Assembly: GCA_050246635.1 (NCBI GenBank)
Contig: JBFWVR010000006.1
Coordinates: 1 to 64,000, forward strand
Source of the DNA: JBFWVR01 sp050246635
GTDB lineage: Bacteria > Acidobacteriota > Vicinamibacteria > Vicinamibacterales > UBA2999
Direction: 5' to 3'
Length of the DNA: 64,000 nucleotides
Position 1 is the stretch's first letter. The number at the start of each line of letters is the position of its first letter. The translations under genes and the position numbers were made by a program. The notes under the pieces are model-generated. The model did not search any database and had not been told where the DNA came from. It worked only from the letters and a program-made list of their open reading frames with translations. Positions 19,565 through 27,370 of the stretch are shown here, one piece after another.

Positions 19565-20080
19565 ATGCCGCGTGTGATGACGCCGGCCCAGCTCCGGCGC
19601 GCCGACCTGGCGATGGTGGTGATCGCGACGATTGGCGCGGGATTCCTCGTGTGGGACTTCCGGGCCTCGGTGGCGAAGGACGTGCCCGTGATGGGGGCGC
19701 TCGCCTACGTCACCGGGCCAATCTTCGCGCACAAGATCTCCGAGGTGCTCGTCGCGGCGGCGTGGCTGTTCAGCGCGTACGCCCTGAATCACGAGCGGGC
19801 GCGCACCTGGCCTGCCTGGCTGCCCCACGACCGCTACCTGCGGCTCGAACCCGCGCTGGCGGTCGTCGCGCTGGTCGGCACGGTGCTCGCCACCTACGCC
19901 TGGACCATCCTGAATCTCGGCACGAGCGCCCTCACCACGAACTTGGCCGAGCCGCCCGGCCTCGGGCCCGCCGGCGCCGTCTGGCGGTACTACCTTGGCG
20001 CCGTGGTGCTCGGCGGCGTGGCGTACGTGTGCCGCATCCTCGCGCGGCTGTCGAAGCGGGCGCGGGGTGGCGGGGCGTGA
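19565..20080 (+). CDS. Hypothetical four-helix membrane protein
   Basis: A 171-residue protein with four hydrophobic segments (near residues 15-30, 55-75, 94-115 and 140-160) and short loops. I do not recognise a family. It starts 33 bases after the VOC gene with the same orientation and is likely co-transcribed. A strong bidirectional terminator follows. Confidence 0.65.
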   Translation: MPRVMTPAQLRRADLAMVVIATIGAGFLVWDFRASVAKDVPVMGALAYVTGPIFAHKISEVLVAAAWLFSAYALNHERARTWPAWLPHDRYLRLEPALAVVALVGTVLATYAWTILNLGTSALTTNLAEPPGLGPAGAVWRYYLGAVVLGGVAYVCRILARLSKRARGGGA

Positions 20081-20120
20081 CGCGGGGGAGGGGGGACCGG
20101 ACGGACGCGAGGGGGAGGGC

Positions 20121-20150
20121 GCTGCGGCGGAGCGGGGACTCCGCCGCAGC
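20121..20150. terminator. Bidirectional terminator hairpin
   Basis: A perfect 12-bp stem GCTGCGGCGGAG / CTCCGCCGCAGC with a 6-nt CGGGGA loop, between two convergent genes (ends at 20080 and 20162). Confidence 0.75.
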
Positions 20151-20161
20151 CGAACGCGAAA

Positions 20162-21331
20162 TCAGCCGAGCAGTTGCTTGGCGATCGTCATGAGCTGCAT
20201 GTTCGACGTGCCTTCGTAGATCTGGCCGATCTTGGCATCGCGGAACAGCTTCTCGACCGGGTAGTCCTTCACGAACCCGTAGCCGCCGTAGAGGTTCACC
20301 GCCATCGACGTGACGCTCTCGGCCACCTCCGACGAGTAGACCTTGCACATCGCCGCCTCGTGGAGGAACGGCTGGCCGGCGTCACGCAGGCGCGCGGAGT
20401 TGTAGACCAGGAGCCGCGCGGCCTCGACCTCGATGGCCATACGCGCGATCTGGAACTGCACGCCCTGGAAGTCGCCAATCGCCTTGCCGAACTGCTTGCG
20501 CTCCTTGATGTACTTGATGGTGTGGTCGAGCGCGCCCTGCGCCAGGCCGATCATCTGGGCGCCGATGCCGATCCGGCCCTCGTTGAGGGTCTCGATCGCC
20601 ACCTTGTAGCCCTTGCCGACCTCGCCGAGCACGTTGGCCTTCGGCACCACGCAGTCCTCGAACAGCAGCTCGCAGGTGCTGCTGGCGCGGATGCCCATCT
20701 TGTCTTCCTTCTTCCCGACCGTGAACCCGGGTGTCCCGCGCTCGACGACGAACGCGGTGATGCCGCGGTACCCCGCCTCGGGGTTCACGTTCGCGAAGAC
20801 GATGAACAGGTCGGCCTCGTTGCCGTTGGTGATCCACAGCTTGCGCCCCGTGATCGACCAGCTGTCGCCCTTCTCGACGGCGCGGGTGGCCATCGCGAAC
20901 GCGTCGCTGCCCGACCCGGCCTCCGAGAGGCAGTAGGCACCGACGGTGTTGGCCGCCAGCTTCGGCAGGTACCGCTGCTTGATGTCGTCGGAGCCCCAGC
21001 GCACGATGGCGTTGATGAACAGGGTGTTCTGCACGTCCACCATCACGCCGATGGACGGGTCCACGCGGGACAGGGCCTCGACGGCCAGCACCGAGTGGAA
21101 GAACGACGCGCCGGCACCGCCGTAGCTCTCGGGGATCTCGATGCCCATGACGCCGAGGTCGAACAGCTTGTCGATGAGGGCGCGGGGGATCTTCGCGTGC
21201 TCGTCCATGTCGCGGACGAGCGGCCGGATCTCCTTGTCGGCGAACTCGTACACGCTGTCGCGGAAGATGACCTCGTCCTCGGCAAGACGGGTGAGGGCAG
21301 GGGTCGCGTCGTGGGCGGTCGTCTCGGTCAC
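20162..21331 (-). CDS. Acyl-CoA dehydrogenase
   Basis: A FAD enzyme that makes the alpha,beta double bond in acyl-CoAs and passes electrons to ETF. From GTG 21331 it is 389 residues, the normal length; longer in-frame starts to 21442 add only unrelated sequence. Visible are SEAGSGSDAFAM (substrate/FAD loop), IRASSTCELLFEDCVVP, ERKQFGKAIGDFQGVQF, and GGYGFVKDYPVEKLFRDAKI followed by IYEGTSNMQL, which holds the family's catalytic Glu position. It is closest in style to butyryl or short/branched-chain dehydrogenases. It diverges from the VWFA gene. Confidence 0.9.
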   Translation of the reverse strand: MTETTAHDATPALTRLAEDEVIFRDSVYEFADKEIRPLVRDMDEHAKIPRALIDKLFDLGVMGIEIPESYGGAGASFFHSVLAVEALSRVDPSIGVMVDVQNTLFINAIVRWGSDDIKQRYLPKLAANTVGAYCLSEAGSGSDAFAMATRAVEKGDSWSITGRKLWITNGNEADLFIVFANVNPEAGYRGITAFVVERGTPGFTVGKKEDKMGIRASSTCELLFEDCVVPKANVLGEVGKGYKVAIETLNEGRIGIGAQMIGLAQGALDHTIKYIKERKQFGKAIGDFQGVQFQIARMAIEVEAARLLVYNSARLRDAGQPFLHEAAMCKVYSSEVAESVTSMAVNLYGGYGFVKDYPVEKLFRDAKIGQIYEGTSNMQLMTIAKQLLG

Positions 21332-21469
21332 GGGCACCTCGGTTGCAGGGTCTCGGATGATGTCGGGTCGGATATGAGCCGGCAGGCCCCGGAGGCCCGC
21401 ACCCGGGCGGGGGGCCCTGTCGGTCGACCGACGGCCAGCCATCCCGGCGGGTCGTCAGAACGGCAATGT

Positions 21470-21475
21470 TATCAT
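21470..21475 (+). promoter_or_regulatory. -10-like element of the VWFA gene
   Basis: TATCAT, about 41 nt before ATG 21517, gives a short leader that keeps the GGAAGG ribosome-binding site at 21505-21510. No clear -35 box is present. Confidence 0.35.
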
Positions 21476-21516
21476 CGACCCCTCGGGCGGACCACCAGCG
21501 TCCTGGAAGGCGGACC

Positions 21517-23616
21517 ATGCGCAAGACAGCCCTTCGGTGTGCCGCAGCCGCGGCCGTCGTCTCGCTTCTCCTGATCCGGCCGGTGGCCGGGCAGTCGTCG
21601 GGCGGGCAGGGCCAGCCCGACCAGGCGCCGGCCGGGGCCTCCGCCGACGCCGGGGCGCAGGACCAGCCCACCTTTCGCGCGGGGATCAACTTCGTCCGCG
21701 TCGACGTGATCGTCACCGACAAGGATGGCCACCCGGTCACCGACCTCACCCCGGCCGACTTCGAGGTGCTCGAGGACGGCAAGCGGCAGACGGTGGAGAG
21801 CTTCCGCCTCGTCCAGATCGATCCGAACGTCCCGGTCGAGACCACCGGGCGGAGCATCCGGACCCGTGACGACGAGGAGCAGGCCGCGGCCAACGAGGAC
21901 GCGCGCATCTTCGTCTTCTTCCTGGACGACTATCACGTCCGCCTCGGCAACAGCATCGCGGCCCGGCGCCAGCTCACCGAGTTCGTCGAGAAGTACCTCG
22001 CGCCGACCGACCTGGTCGCGATCATGTACCCGCTCACGCCGCTCGACGCCGTCACCCTCACGCGCGATCACGACAGCATCGTGCGCGCGCTGAACCGCTT
22101 CGAGGGGCGCAAGTTCAACTACGAGCCCCGGAATTCGATCGAGGAGCGCTATGCGCTCTATCCGGCCGAACAGGTGGAGCGGATCCGCCGCGAGGTGTCG
22201 CTGTCGGCCCTGAAGGCGCTGTCCATCAAGCTCGGCTCGCTCCGCGAGGGGCGCAAGGCCGTGCTCGCCGTCAGCGAGGGCTTCACCGCGGTGCTGCCGC
22301 CCCAGATGCGCGATCCGATCGCGAACATGCCGGGCATCGGCAATCCCAACCGCTACAACCCGATGGCCGGGGACGACAACCCGATCGAGGAGCGCGCCCA
22401 GTTCTTCGGCGGCCTCGACGTGCAGCGTGACCTCGAGAACGTCTACGACGCGGCCAACCGGAACAACACCGCCATCTACACGATCGACCCCCGGGGGCTG
22501 GCCACCGGCGAGTTCGACATCAACGAGAACGTCGGCATGCGCATGAGCCAGGACCAGCTCCGGGCCACGCAGGACACCCTGCGGGTGCTCGCCGAGCAGA
22601 CCGATGGCCGGGCCATCGTCAACCGGAACGACATCGGCGCCGCGATGTCGCAGATCGTGCGCGACTCCAGTGCCTACTACCTGCTCGGCTACAACTCGAG
22701 CGACGCGCCACAGGACGGCAAGTTCCACGAGATCAAGGTGCGGGTGAAGCGCCCGGGCGTGCAGGTGCGGTCCCGGAAGGGCTACTGGGCGCTCACCGCC
22801 GACGAGGTCGCGCGCGCGACGGCCCCCGCCGAGGCCAAGGCCGGGCCGCCGGCGGCGGTGATGGACGCGCTGTCGGACCTGGCCGCGCCGCGGCGGGGCC
22901 GCTACGTGCGCACGTGGATGGGGATGCGTCCCGGCGCCGACGGCCGCACCGAGGTCACGCTCGTCTGGGAACCCATCCCGCCCGTGCCTGGCGTGCGGCG
23001 CGAGGATGCCGCCAGCGTGCAGGTCGTCGCCGCGACCATGGAGGGCGACCTCGTCTACCGCGGCGACGTGAAGGAGGCGGCGGGCGATGCCACGGATGCG
23101 GGGCTGGGCTCGCCGCACGGCGGCGCGTCGGTCCGCTTCGAGGCCCCACCTGGACGCCTCCAGGTGCGGATGGCCGTCAAGGGCGAGGCCGGGGGCACGC
23201 TCGACGTCGACGAGCGGGAGCTTGCCGTGCCCGACCTGTCGAGCCCGGTCGTTCGGCTCGACACCCCGCGGGTGTTCATCGCGCGCAACGCGCGGGAGTT
23301 CCAGCTCATCCGCAAGGACCCGGATGCGGTGCCGGTGGCCAGCCGCGAGTTCCGCCGGACCGACCGCATGGTCGTGCGGGTGGACGCCTTCGCGCCCGGC
23401 ACCGCGGCCCCCGCCGTGACCTCGAGGCTGCTGAACCGTCTCGGCCAGCCGATGACCGACCTGCCGGTGAAGACCCCCGCCGCCACGGGTGATCCCTTCG
23501 TCGTCGACCTGCCGCTCGGCAGCCTGCCGCCTGGCGAGTTCCTGCTGGAGATTGCCGCGAACGCCGAAGGCGGCGAACCCACCCGCGAGCTCATCGCCTT
23601 CAAGGTGGTGAGTTAG
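21517..23616 (+). CDS. Secreted VWFA-related acidobacterial-domain protein
   Basis: A 699-residue exported protein. ATG 21517 is chosen because a signal peptide starts there (MRKTALRC, then an Ala/Val/Leu core, ending near VAGQSS) and GGAAGG lies 6 nt before it. Residues about 45-330 form the VWFA-related domain typical of Acidobacteriota: VDVIVTDKDGHPVTDLTPAD, FVFFLDDYHVRLGNS and YYLLGYNSSDAPQDGKFHE. The C-terminal half is a beta-rich region without a recognised family. Function is unknown; such proteins occur in many copies in acidobacterial genomes. This gene is the best lineage marker in the window. Confidence 0.88.
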   Translation: MRKTALRCAAAAAVVSLLLIRPVAGQSSGGQGQPDQAPAGASADAGAQDQPTFRAGINFVRVDVIVTDKDGHPVTDLTPADFEVLEDGKRQTVESFRLVQIDPNVPVETTGRSIRTRDDEEQAAANEDARIFVFFLDDYHVRLGNSIAARRQLTEFVEKYLAPTDLVAIMYPLTPLDAVTLTRDHDSIVRALNRFEGRKFNYEPRNSIEERYALYPAEQVERIRREVSLSALKALSIKLGSLREGRKAVLAVSEGFTAVLPPQMRDPIANMPGIGNPNRYNPMAGDDNPIEERAQFFGGLDVQRDLENVYDAANRNNTAIYTIDPRGLATGEFDINENVGMRMSQDQLRATQDTLRVLAEQTDGRAIVNRNDIGAAMSQIVRDSSAYYLLGYNSSDAPQDGKFHEIKVRVKRPGVQVRSRKGYWALTADEVARATAPAEAKAGPPAAVMDALSDLAAPRRGRYVRTWMGMRPGADGRTEVTLVWEPIPPVPGVRREDAASVQVVAATMEGDLVYRGDVKEAAGDATDAGLGSPHGGASVRFEAPPGRLQVRMAVKGEAGGTLDVDERELAVPDLSSPVVRLDTPRVFIARNAREFQLIRKDPDAVPVASREFRRTDRMVVRVDAFAPGTAAPAVTSRLLNRLGQPMTDLPVKTPAATGDPFVVDLPLGSLPPGEFLLEIAANAEGGEPTRELIAFKVVS

Positions 23617-23635
23617 GGGATGAGCTAGGGGAAGA

Positions 23636-23724
23636 CAGAATCAAGAAAACGGAATCAAGAAGCACGAAGCGGCGCCCGGGGAGTCCCGGGCGCCGTTCTT
23701 CTTGATTCGTGATTCTGGAGTCTC
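23636..23724. repeat. Inverted GGAATCAAGAA-type repeats around a terminator
   Basis: AGAATCAAGAAAACGGAATC (from 23637) is followed by the hairpin at 23670-23695 and then the inverted CTTCTTGATTCGTGATTCTG. The repeats extend the terminator stem with mismatches and lie between two convergent genes. Confidence 0.75.
23670..23695. terminator. Bidirectional terminator hairpin
   Basis: A perfect 11-bp stem CGGCGCCCGGG / CCCGGGCGCCG with a GAGT loop, followed by TTCTTCTT. It separates the convergent VWFA and glutamate dehydrogenase genes. Confidence 0.8.
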
Positions 23725-23734
23725 TCTTCCCGGC

Positions 23735-24985
23735 TTAGGCGTACATGCCGCGCATGCGGGTGACCGTCGCGACGCGGTTGATGGCGACGATGTAGGCGGC
23801 GGTGCGGAGGTCGACCTGGAACTTCTGGGCGGTCTCGAGCACGACCGAGAACGCCTGCACCATCTTGGCCTCCAGGCGTTCGTTCACTTCCGGCTCGGTC
23901 CAGAAGTAGCCGTGGCGGTCCTGCACCCACTCGAAGTAGGAGGCCGTGACGCCGCCGGCGTTCGCGAGGATGTCGGGCACGACGAACACGCCGCGGTCGT
24001 GCAGCACCTTGTGCGCGTCGGGGGTGGTCGGGCCGTTGGCGCCCTCCACGATCAGCCGGGCCTGGATGTCGGAGGCGTTCTCGAGCGTGATCTGGTTCTC
24101 GAGCGCCGCCGGGATGAGCACGTCGACCGGCAGCTTGTAGAACTCCGGCCGCGTGATCGTCTCGCCGCCGGGGAAGCCCTCGACCGAGCGGTGCTGCTGC
24201 GCATGCGCCTGGAGGGCCGGGATGTCCAGGCCCTTCGGGTTGTGCACGACGGCCTTCCAGTCGTTGACGGCCACGACCCTCGCGCCGATGTCGTACAGCA
24301 GGCTCGCGGCGATGCCGCCCACGTTGCCGAAGCCCTGGATCGCGAACGTGGCGCCCGGCAGCTCGAAGCCAAGGTGCTGCGCGGCCTCGCGCGCGATGAT
24401 GACGACGCCCCGGCCGGTGGCCTCGCGGCGTCCCAGCGAGCCGCCCATCGCGATGGGCTTGCCCGTCACGACCGCGGTGGAGGTGTGGCCGACGTGCATG
24501 GAGTAGGTGTCCATGAACCAGGCCATGATCTGTTCGTTGGTGTTGACGTCGGGGGCGGGCACGTCCTTCTCGGGGCCGATGGCGTCGACGATCTCGGCGG
24601 TGTAGCGGCGGGTGAGGGCCTCGAGCTCGCGGCGCGACATGCGGGTCGGGTCGCAGATGACGCCGCCCTTGCCCCCGCCGAACGGCAACTGGGCGACCGC
24701 GCACTTCCAGGTCATCCAGGCGGCGAGGGCGGTGACCTCGTCGAGGGTGACGTCGGGGTGGAAGCGGATGCCGCCCTTCGCGGGACCGAGCGTGATGTTG
24801 TACTGGACGCGATAGCCGGTGAAGACCTCGATCTCGCCGTTGTCCATCTGGACGGGGCAGGCCACCGTGATCTGCCGCTTCGGGACGGTGAGCATCTTCC
24901 AGATGCCGGGGTCGAGGTCGAGGATGCGCGCCGCGCCTTCGAATTCCTGGAGCATCGCGCCGAATACGGTTCCGTGTGCCGCCAT
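23735..24985 (-). CDS. Glutamate dehydrogenase (Glu/Leu/Phe/Val dehydrogenase family)
   Basis: Interconverts glutamate with 2-oxoglutarate and ammonia using NAD(P). The protein has 416 residues, normal for the hexameric bacterial/archaeal type. Visible are YRVQYNITLGPAKGGIRFHP (substrate site), LPFGGGKGGVICDP (catalytic Lys region), TGRGVVIIAREA, and the nucleotide-binding FAIQGFGNVGG. The ATG at 24985 is chosen over 25069, because the latter lies inside the -35 box and adds unrelated residues. The promoter at 25045-25074 faces it. It diverges from methylmalonyl-CoA mutase, which suggests linked amino-acid catabolism. Confidence 0.93.
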   Translation of the reverse strand: MAAHGTVFGAMLQEFEGAARILDLDPGIWKMLTVPKRQITVACPVQMDNGEIEVFTGYRVQYNITLGPAKGGIRFHPDVTLDEVTALAAWMTWKCAVAQLPFGGGKGGVICDPTRMSRRELEALTRRYTAEIVDAIGPEKDVPAPDVNTNEQIMAWFMDTYSMHVGHTSTAVVTGKPIAMGGSLGRREATGRGVVIIAREAAQHLGFELPGATFAIQGFGNVGGIAASLLYDIGARVVAVNDWKAVVHNPKGLDIPALQAHAQQHRSVEGFPGGETITRPEFYKLPVDVLIPAALENQITLENASDIQARLIVEGANGPTTPDAHKVLHDRGVFVVPDILANAGGVTASYFEWVQDRHGYFWTEPEVNERLEAKMVQAFSVVLETAQKFQVDLRTAAYIVAINRVATVTRMRGMYA

Positions 24986-25044
24986 GTGAGCCTGGTCCTT
25001 TGTGCCGCGACCGGAAGGGTCGCCGGCGAAAACACAAACAGCCC

Positions 25045-25074
25045 AACGTAGCGCGGCCGTCGTATCCATGTCAA
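25045..25074 (-). promoter_or_regulatory. Sigma70-type promoter of glutamate dehydrogenase
   Basis: On the minus strand: TTGACA (25074-25069), an 18-base spacer and TACGTT (25050-25045). The leader would be about 50 nt. Confidence 0.6.
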
Positions 25075-25082
25075 TTGGGTAT

Positions 25083-25094
25083 CTAATACATTAG
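25083..25094. promoter_or_regulatory. CTAAT-AC-ATTAG dyad, possible operator
   Basis: A 12-base inverted repeat just upstream of the glutamate dehydrogenase -35 box, in an A+T-rich island between two divergent catabolic genes. It could bind a regulator of either gene; no regulator gene is adjacent. Confidence 0.35.
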
Positions 25095-25166
25095 CTGGAC
25101 AAATCCATTCAGCTCATCCATAAGGCGGCGCGTGGCCCGGGATTTCGGCCGTCGCGGCCCGGCCCG

Positions 25167-25172
25167 TATAAT
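25167..25172 (+). promoter_or_regulatory. TATAAT -10 element of the mutase gene
   Basis: A perfect TATAAT ends 9 nt before ATG 25182, leaving almost no 5' leader. There is no room for a cobalamin riboswitch. Confidence 0.6.
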
Positions 25173-25181
25173 GGGGCGGTC

Positions 25182-26852
25182 ATGAAAAGCGTCCTGAATC
25201 CTGCCGACACCCGCAAGCAGAAGTGGGAACGCGAGGTGCTCGAGCCGGCGCTGAAGAAGGCCCCCGAGCGCCCCGGTCCGTTCACGACCATCTCCGGCCG
25301 TCCCATCGACCGGCTGTCCGTCCCCGAGGACGCCGCCTTCGACTACGACAAGGAGATCGGCAACCCGGGTGAGTTCCCGTACGTGCGGGGCATCCACCCC
25401 ACCGGCTACCGCGGCAAGCTCTGGACGATGCGCCAGTTCGCCGGGTTCGGCACCCCGGAAGAGACGAACCAGCGCTACAAGGACCTCATCGCCGCGGGCG
25501 GCACCGGCCTCAGCGTCGCGTTCGACCTGCCGACCCTCATGGGGCGCGACCCCGATCACGAGCTGTCGCTCGGCGAGGTCGGCAAGTGCGGCGTCAGCAT
25601 CGCGTCGCTGGCCGATATGGAACGCCTCTTCGAGGGCATCCATCTCGGCGACATCACGACGTCGATGACGATCAACTCGCCGGCGCCGATGATCTTCGCC
25701 ATGTACCTGGTGGTGGCCGAGAAGCAGGGCGCCGACTGGAAGAAGATCTCCGGGACGATCCAGAACGACATCCTCAAGGAGTTCATCGCCCAGAAGGAGT
25801 ACATCTTCCCGCCGCGGCCCTCGATGCGGCTCATCACCGACATCTTCCGCTTCTGCACCGACGAGGTGCCGAAGTGGAACACGATCTCGGTGAGCGGGTA
25901 CCACATCCGCGAGGCGGGCTCGACGTCCCTCCAGGAACTGGCCTTCACGCTGCGCGACGGCCTCGAGTACGTCCAGTACGGCGTGGACGCCGGCCTCGAC
26001 GTCGACGCCTTCGTCCCGCGCATCTCCTTCTTCTTCAACTCGCACAGCGACTTCTTCGAGGAGATCGCCAAGTTCCGCGCCGCCCGGAAGCTCTGGGCCG
26101 AGGCGATGGTGAATCGTTTCGGGGCGAAGAACCCCCGTTCGTGGCAGCTGCGGTTCCACACGCAGACCGCCGGCGTGTCGCTGACGGCGCAGCAGCCGTA
26201 CAACAACGTCGTGCGCACCGCGCTCCAGGCGCTGGCCGCGGTGCTCGGCGGCACCAACTCGCTGCACACCAACTCGCTGGACGAGGCACTGGCCCTGCCC
26301 ACGAAGGAAGCCGCGACCATCGCCCTGCGCACCCAGCAGATCATCGCGCACGAGAGCGGCGTCACCAACGCCGTCGACCCGCTGGGCGGCTCCTACTTCG
26401 TCGAGCGCCTCACGCGCGACATGGAGGAGGGCACGCTGAAGTACTGGGACACCATCGACCGCATGGGCGGCATGGTGGAGGCCATCGAGCGCGGCTATCC
26501 GCAGAAGGAGATTGCCGAGGCCAGCTACCAGTTCCAGCAGGCCGTCGAGCGCCGCGAGAAGCTCATCGTCGGCGTCAACGACTTCGTGCTCGAGGACGAG
26601 GAGCCGATCGAGATCCTCTACATCGACGACACCGCGGCGGGCACGCAGCTGGCGCGCCTCGAGGCCCTGAAGAAGAGCCGCGACAACGACCAGGTGCGCC
26701 GCACGCTCGACACGCTGCGGGAGACCGCGCGCGGCACCGGCAACACCATGCCCGCAATCCTCGACTGCGTCCGGGCCTATGCCACCGTCGGCGAGATGTG
26801 TGACGCGCTCCGGGACGTGTGGGGCGAGTACGAGGAAGTGCCGATCATTTGA
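25182..26852 (+). CDS. Methylmalonyl-CoA mutase, large (substrate-binding) subunit
   Basis: With B12 it interconverts methylmalonyl-CoA and succinyl-CoA. This 556-residue protein is the TIM-barrel substrate domain without the C-terminal B12-binding domain, which is encoded by the next gene. Visible are YVRGIHPTGYRGKLWTMRQF, FDLPTLMGRDPDH, SISGYHIREAGS-type (here VSGYHIREAGSTSLQELAF) and VDAFVPRISFFFNSH, then the late NSLHTNSLDEALALPT. The small-subunit gene follows after 23 bases. MeaB and the epimerase are encoded at 61.8-64 kb. Related split mutases act on isobutyryl-CoA, so the substrate is likely but not certain. Confidence 0.9.
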   Translation: MKSVLNPADTRKQKWEREVLEPALKKAPERPGPFTTISGRPIDRLSVPEDAAFDYDKEIGNPGEFPYVRGIHPTGYRGKLWTMRQFAGFGTPEETNQRYKDLIAAGGTGLSVAFDLPTLMGRDPDHELSLGEVGKCGVSIASLADMERLFEGIHLGDITTSMTINSPAPMIFAMYLVVAEKQGADWKKISGTIQNDILKEFIAQKEYIFPPRPSMRLITDIFRFCTDEVPKWNTISVSGYHIREAGSTSLQELAFTLRDGLEYVQYGVDAGLDVDAFVPRISFFFNSHSDFFEEIAKFRAARKLWAEAMVNRFGAKNPRSWQLRFHTQTAGVSLTAQQPYNNVVRTALQALAAVLGGTNSLHTNSLDEALALPTKEAATIALRTQQIIAHESGVTNAVDPLGGSYFVERLTRDMEEGTLKYWDTIDRMGGMVEAIERGYPQKEIAEASYQFQQAVERREKLIVGVNDFVLEDEEPIEILYIDDTAAGTQLARLEALKKSRDNDQVRRTLDTLRETARGTGNTMPAILDCVRAYATVGEMCDALRDVWGEYEEVPII

Positions 26853-26875
26853 TCCCCGGGAGCCGCCAGCACGCC

Positions 26876-27286
26876 ATGAGCCAGAAAATCCGAGTTGTCA
26901 TCGCCAAGCCCGGGCTCGACGGGCACGACCGCGGCGCGAAGGTGATCGCCCGCGCCCTCCGCGACGCCGGCATGGAGGTCATCTACACCGGCCTCCGCCA
27001 GACCCCGGAGCAGATCGTCAGTGCCGCCCTGCAGGAGGACGCCGACGTCATCGGCCTGTCCATCCTCTCCGGCGCGCACATGCATATCTGCCCGCGCATC
27101 ATGGAGCTCCTCAAGGAGAAGGGCCTCGACGACGTCCTTGTCGTCATCGGCGGCATCATTCCGGATCAGGACGTCGAGAAGCTCAACACGATGGGCATCA
27201 AGGGCGTCTTCATCCCCGGCACGCCGATGCAGGAAATCGTGGAGTTCATCAACAAGCACGCCCGCGCGCGCCTGGAGCCGGCCTGA
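26876..27286 (+). CDS. Methylmalonyl-CoA mutase, B12-binding subunit
   Basis: A 136-residue cobalamin-binding domain. The cofactor histidine is in KPGLDGHDRGAKVIA (DxHxxG), SILSGAHMHICPR is the second contact region, and VVIGGIIPDQD with GIKGVFIPGTP completes the fold. It works with the adjacent large subunit. ATG 26876 is chosen because upstream in-frame residues are not homologous. The alternative, an isobutyryl-CoA-mutase-type small subunit, cannot be excluded. Confidence 0.92.
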   Translation: MSQKIRVVIAKPGLDGHDRGAKVIARALRDAGMEVIYTGLRQTPEQIVSAALQEDADVIGLSILSGAHMHICPRIMELLKEKGLDDVLVVIGGIIPDQDVEKLNTMGIKGVFIPGTPMQEIVEFINKHARARLEPA

Positions 27287-27370
27287 GACCGCCCGCGGCG
27301 GCGCATCGTCTGACGCGATTGTGGGCTAATTCCCCCGCCCGGCACGACCGATAGGGAGGGGTACCTGCTG

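Noticed and set aside
21472..23118. 548-codon minus-strand frame opposite the VWFA gene
   Set aside because: No recognisable domain; the plus strand encodes a clear family with signal peptide and ribosome-binding site.
25130..25182. Cobalamin riboswitch before the B12-dependent mutase
   Set aside because: A TATAAT element lies 9 nt before the start, so there is no leader long enough.
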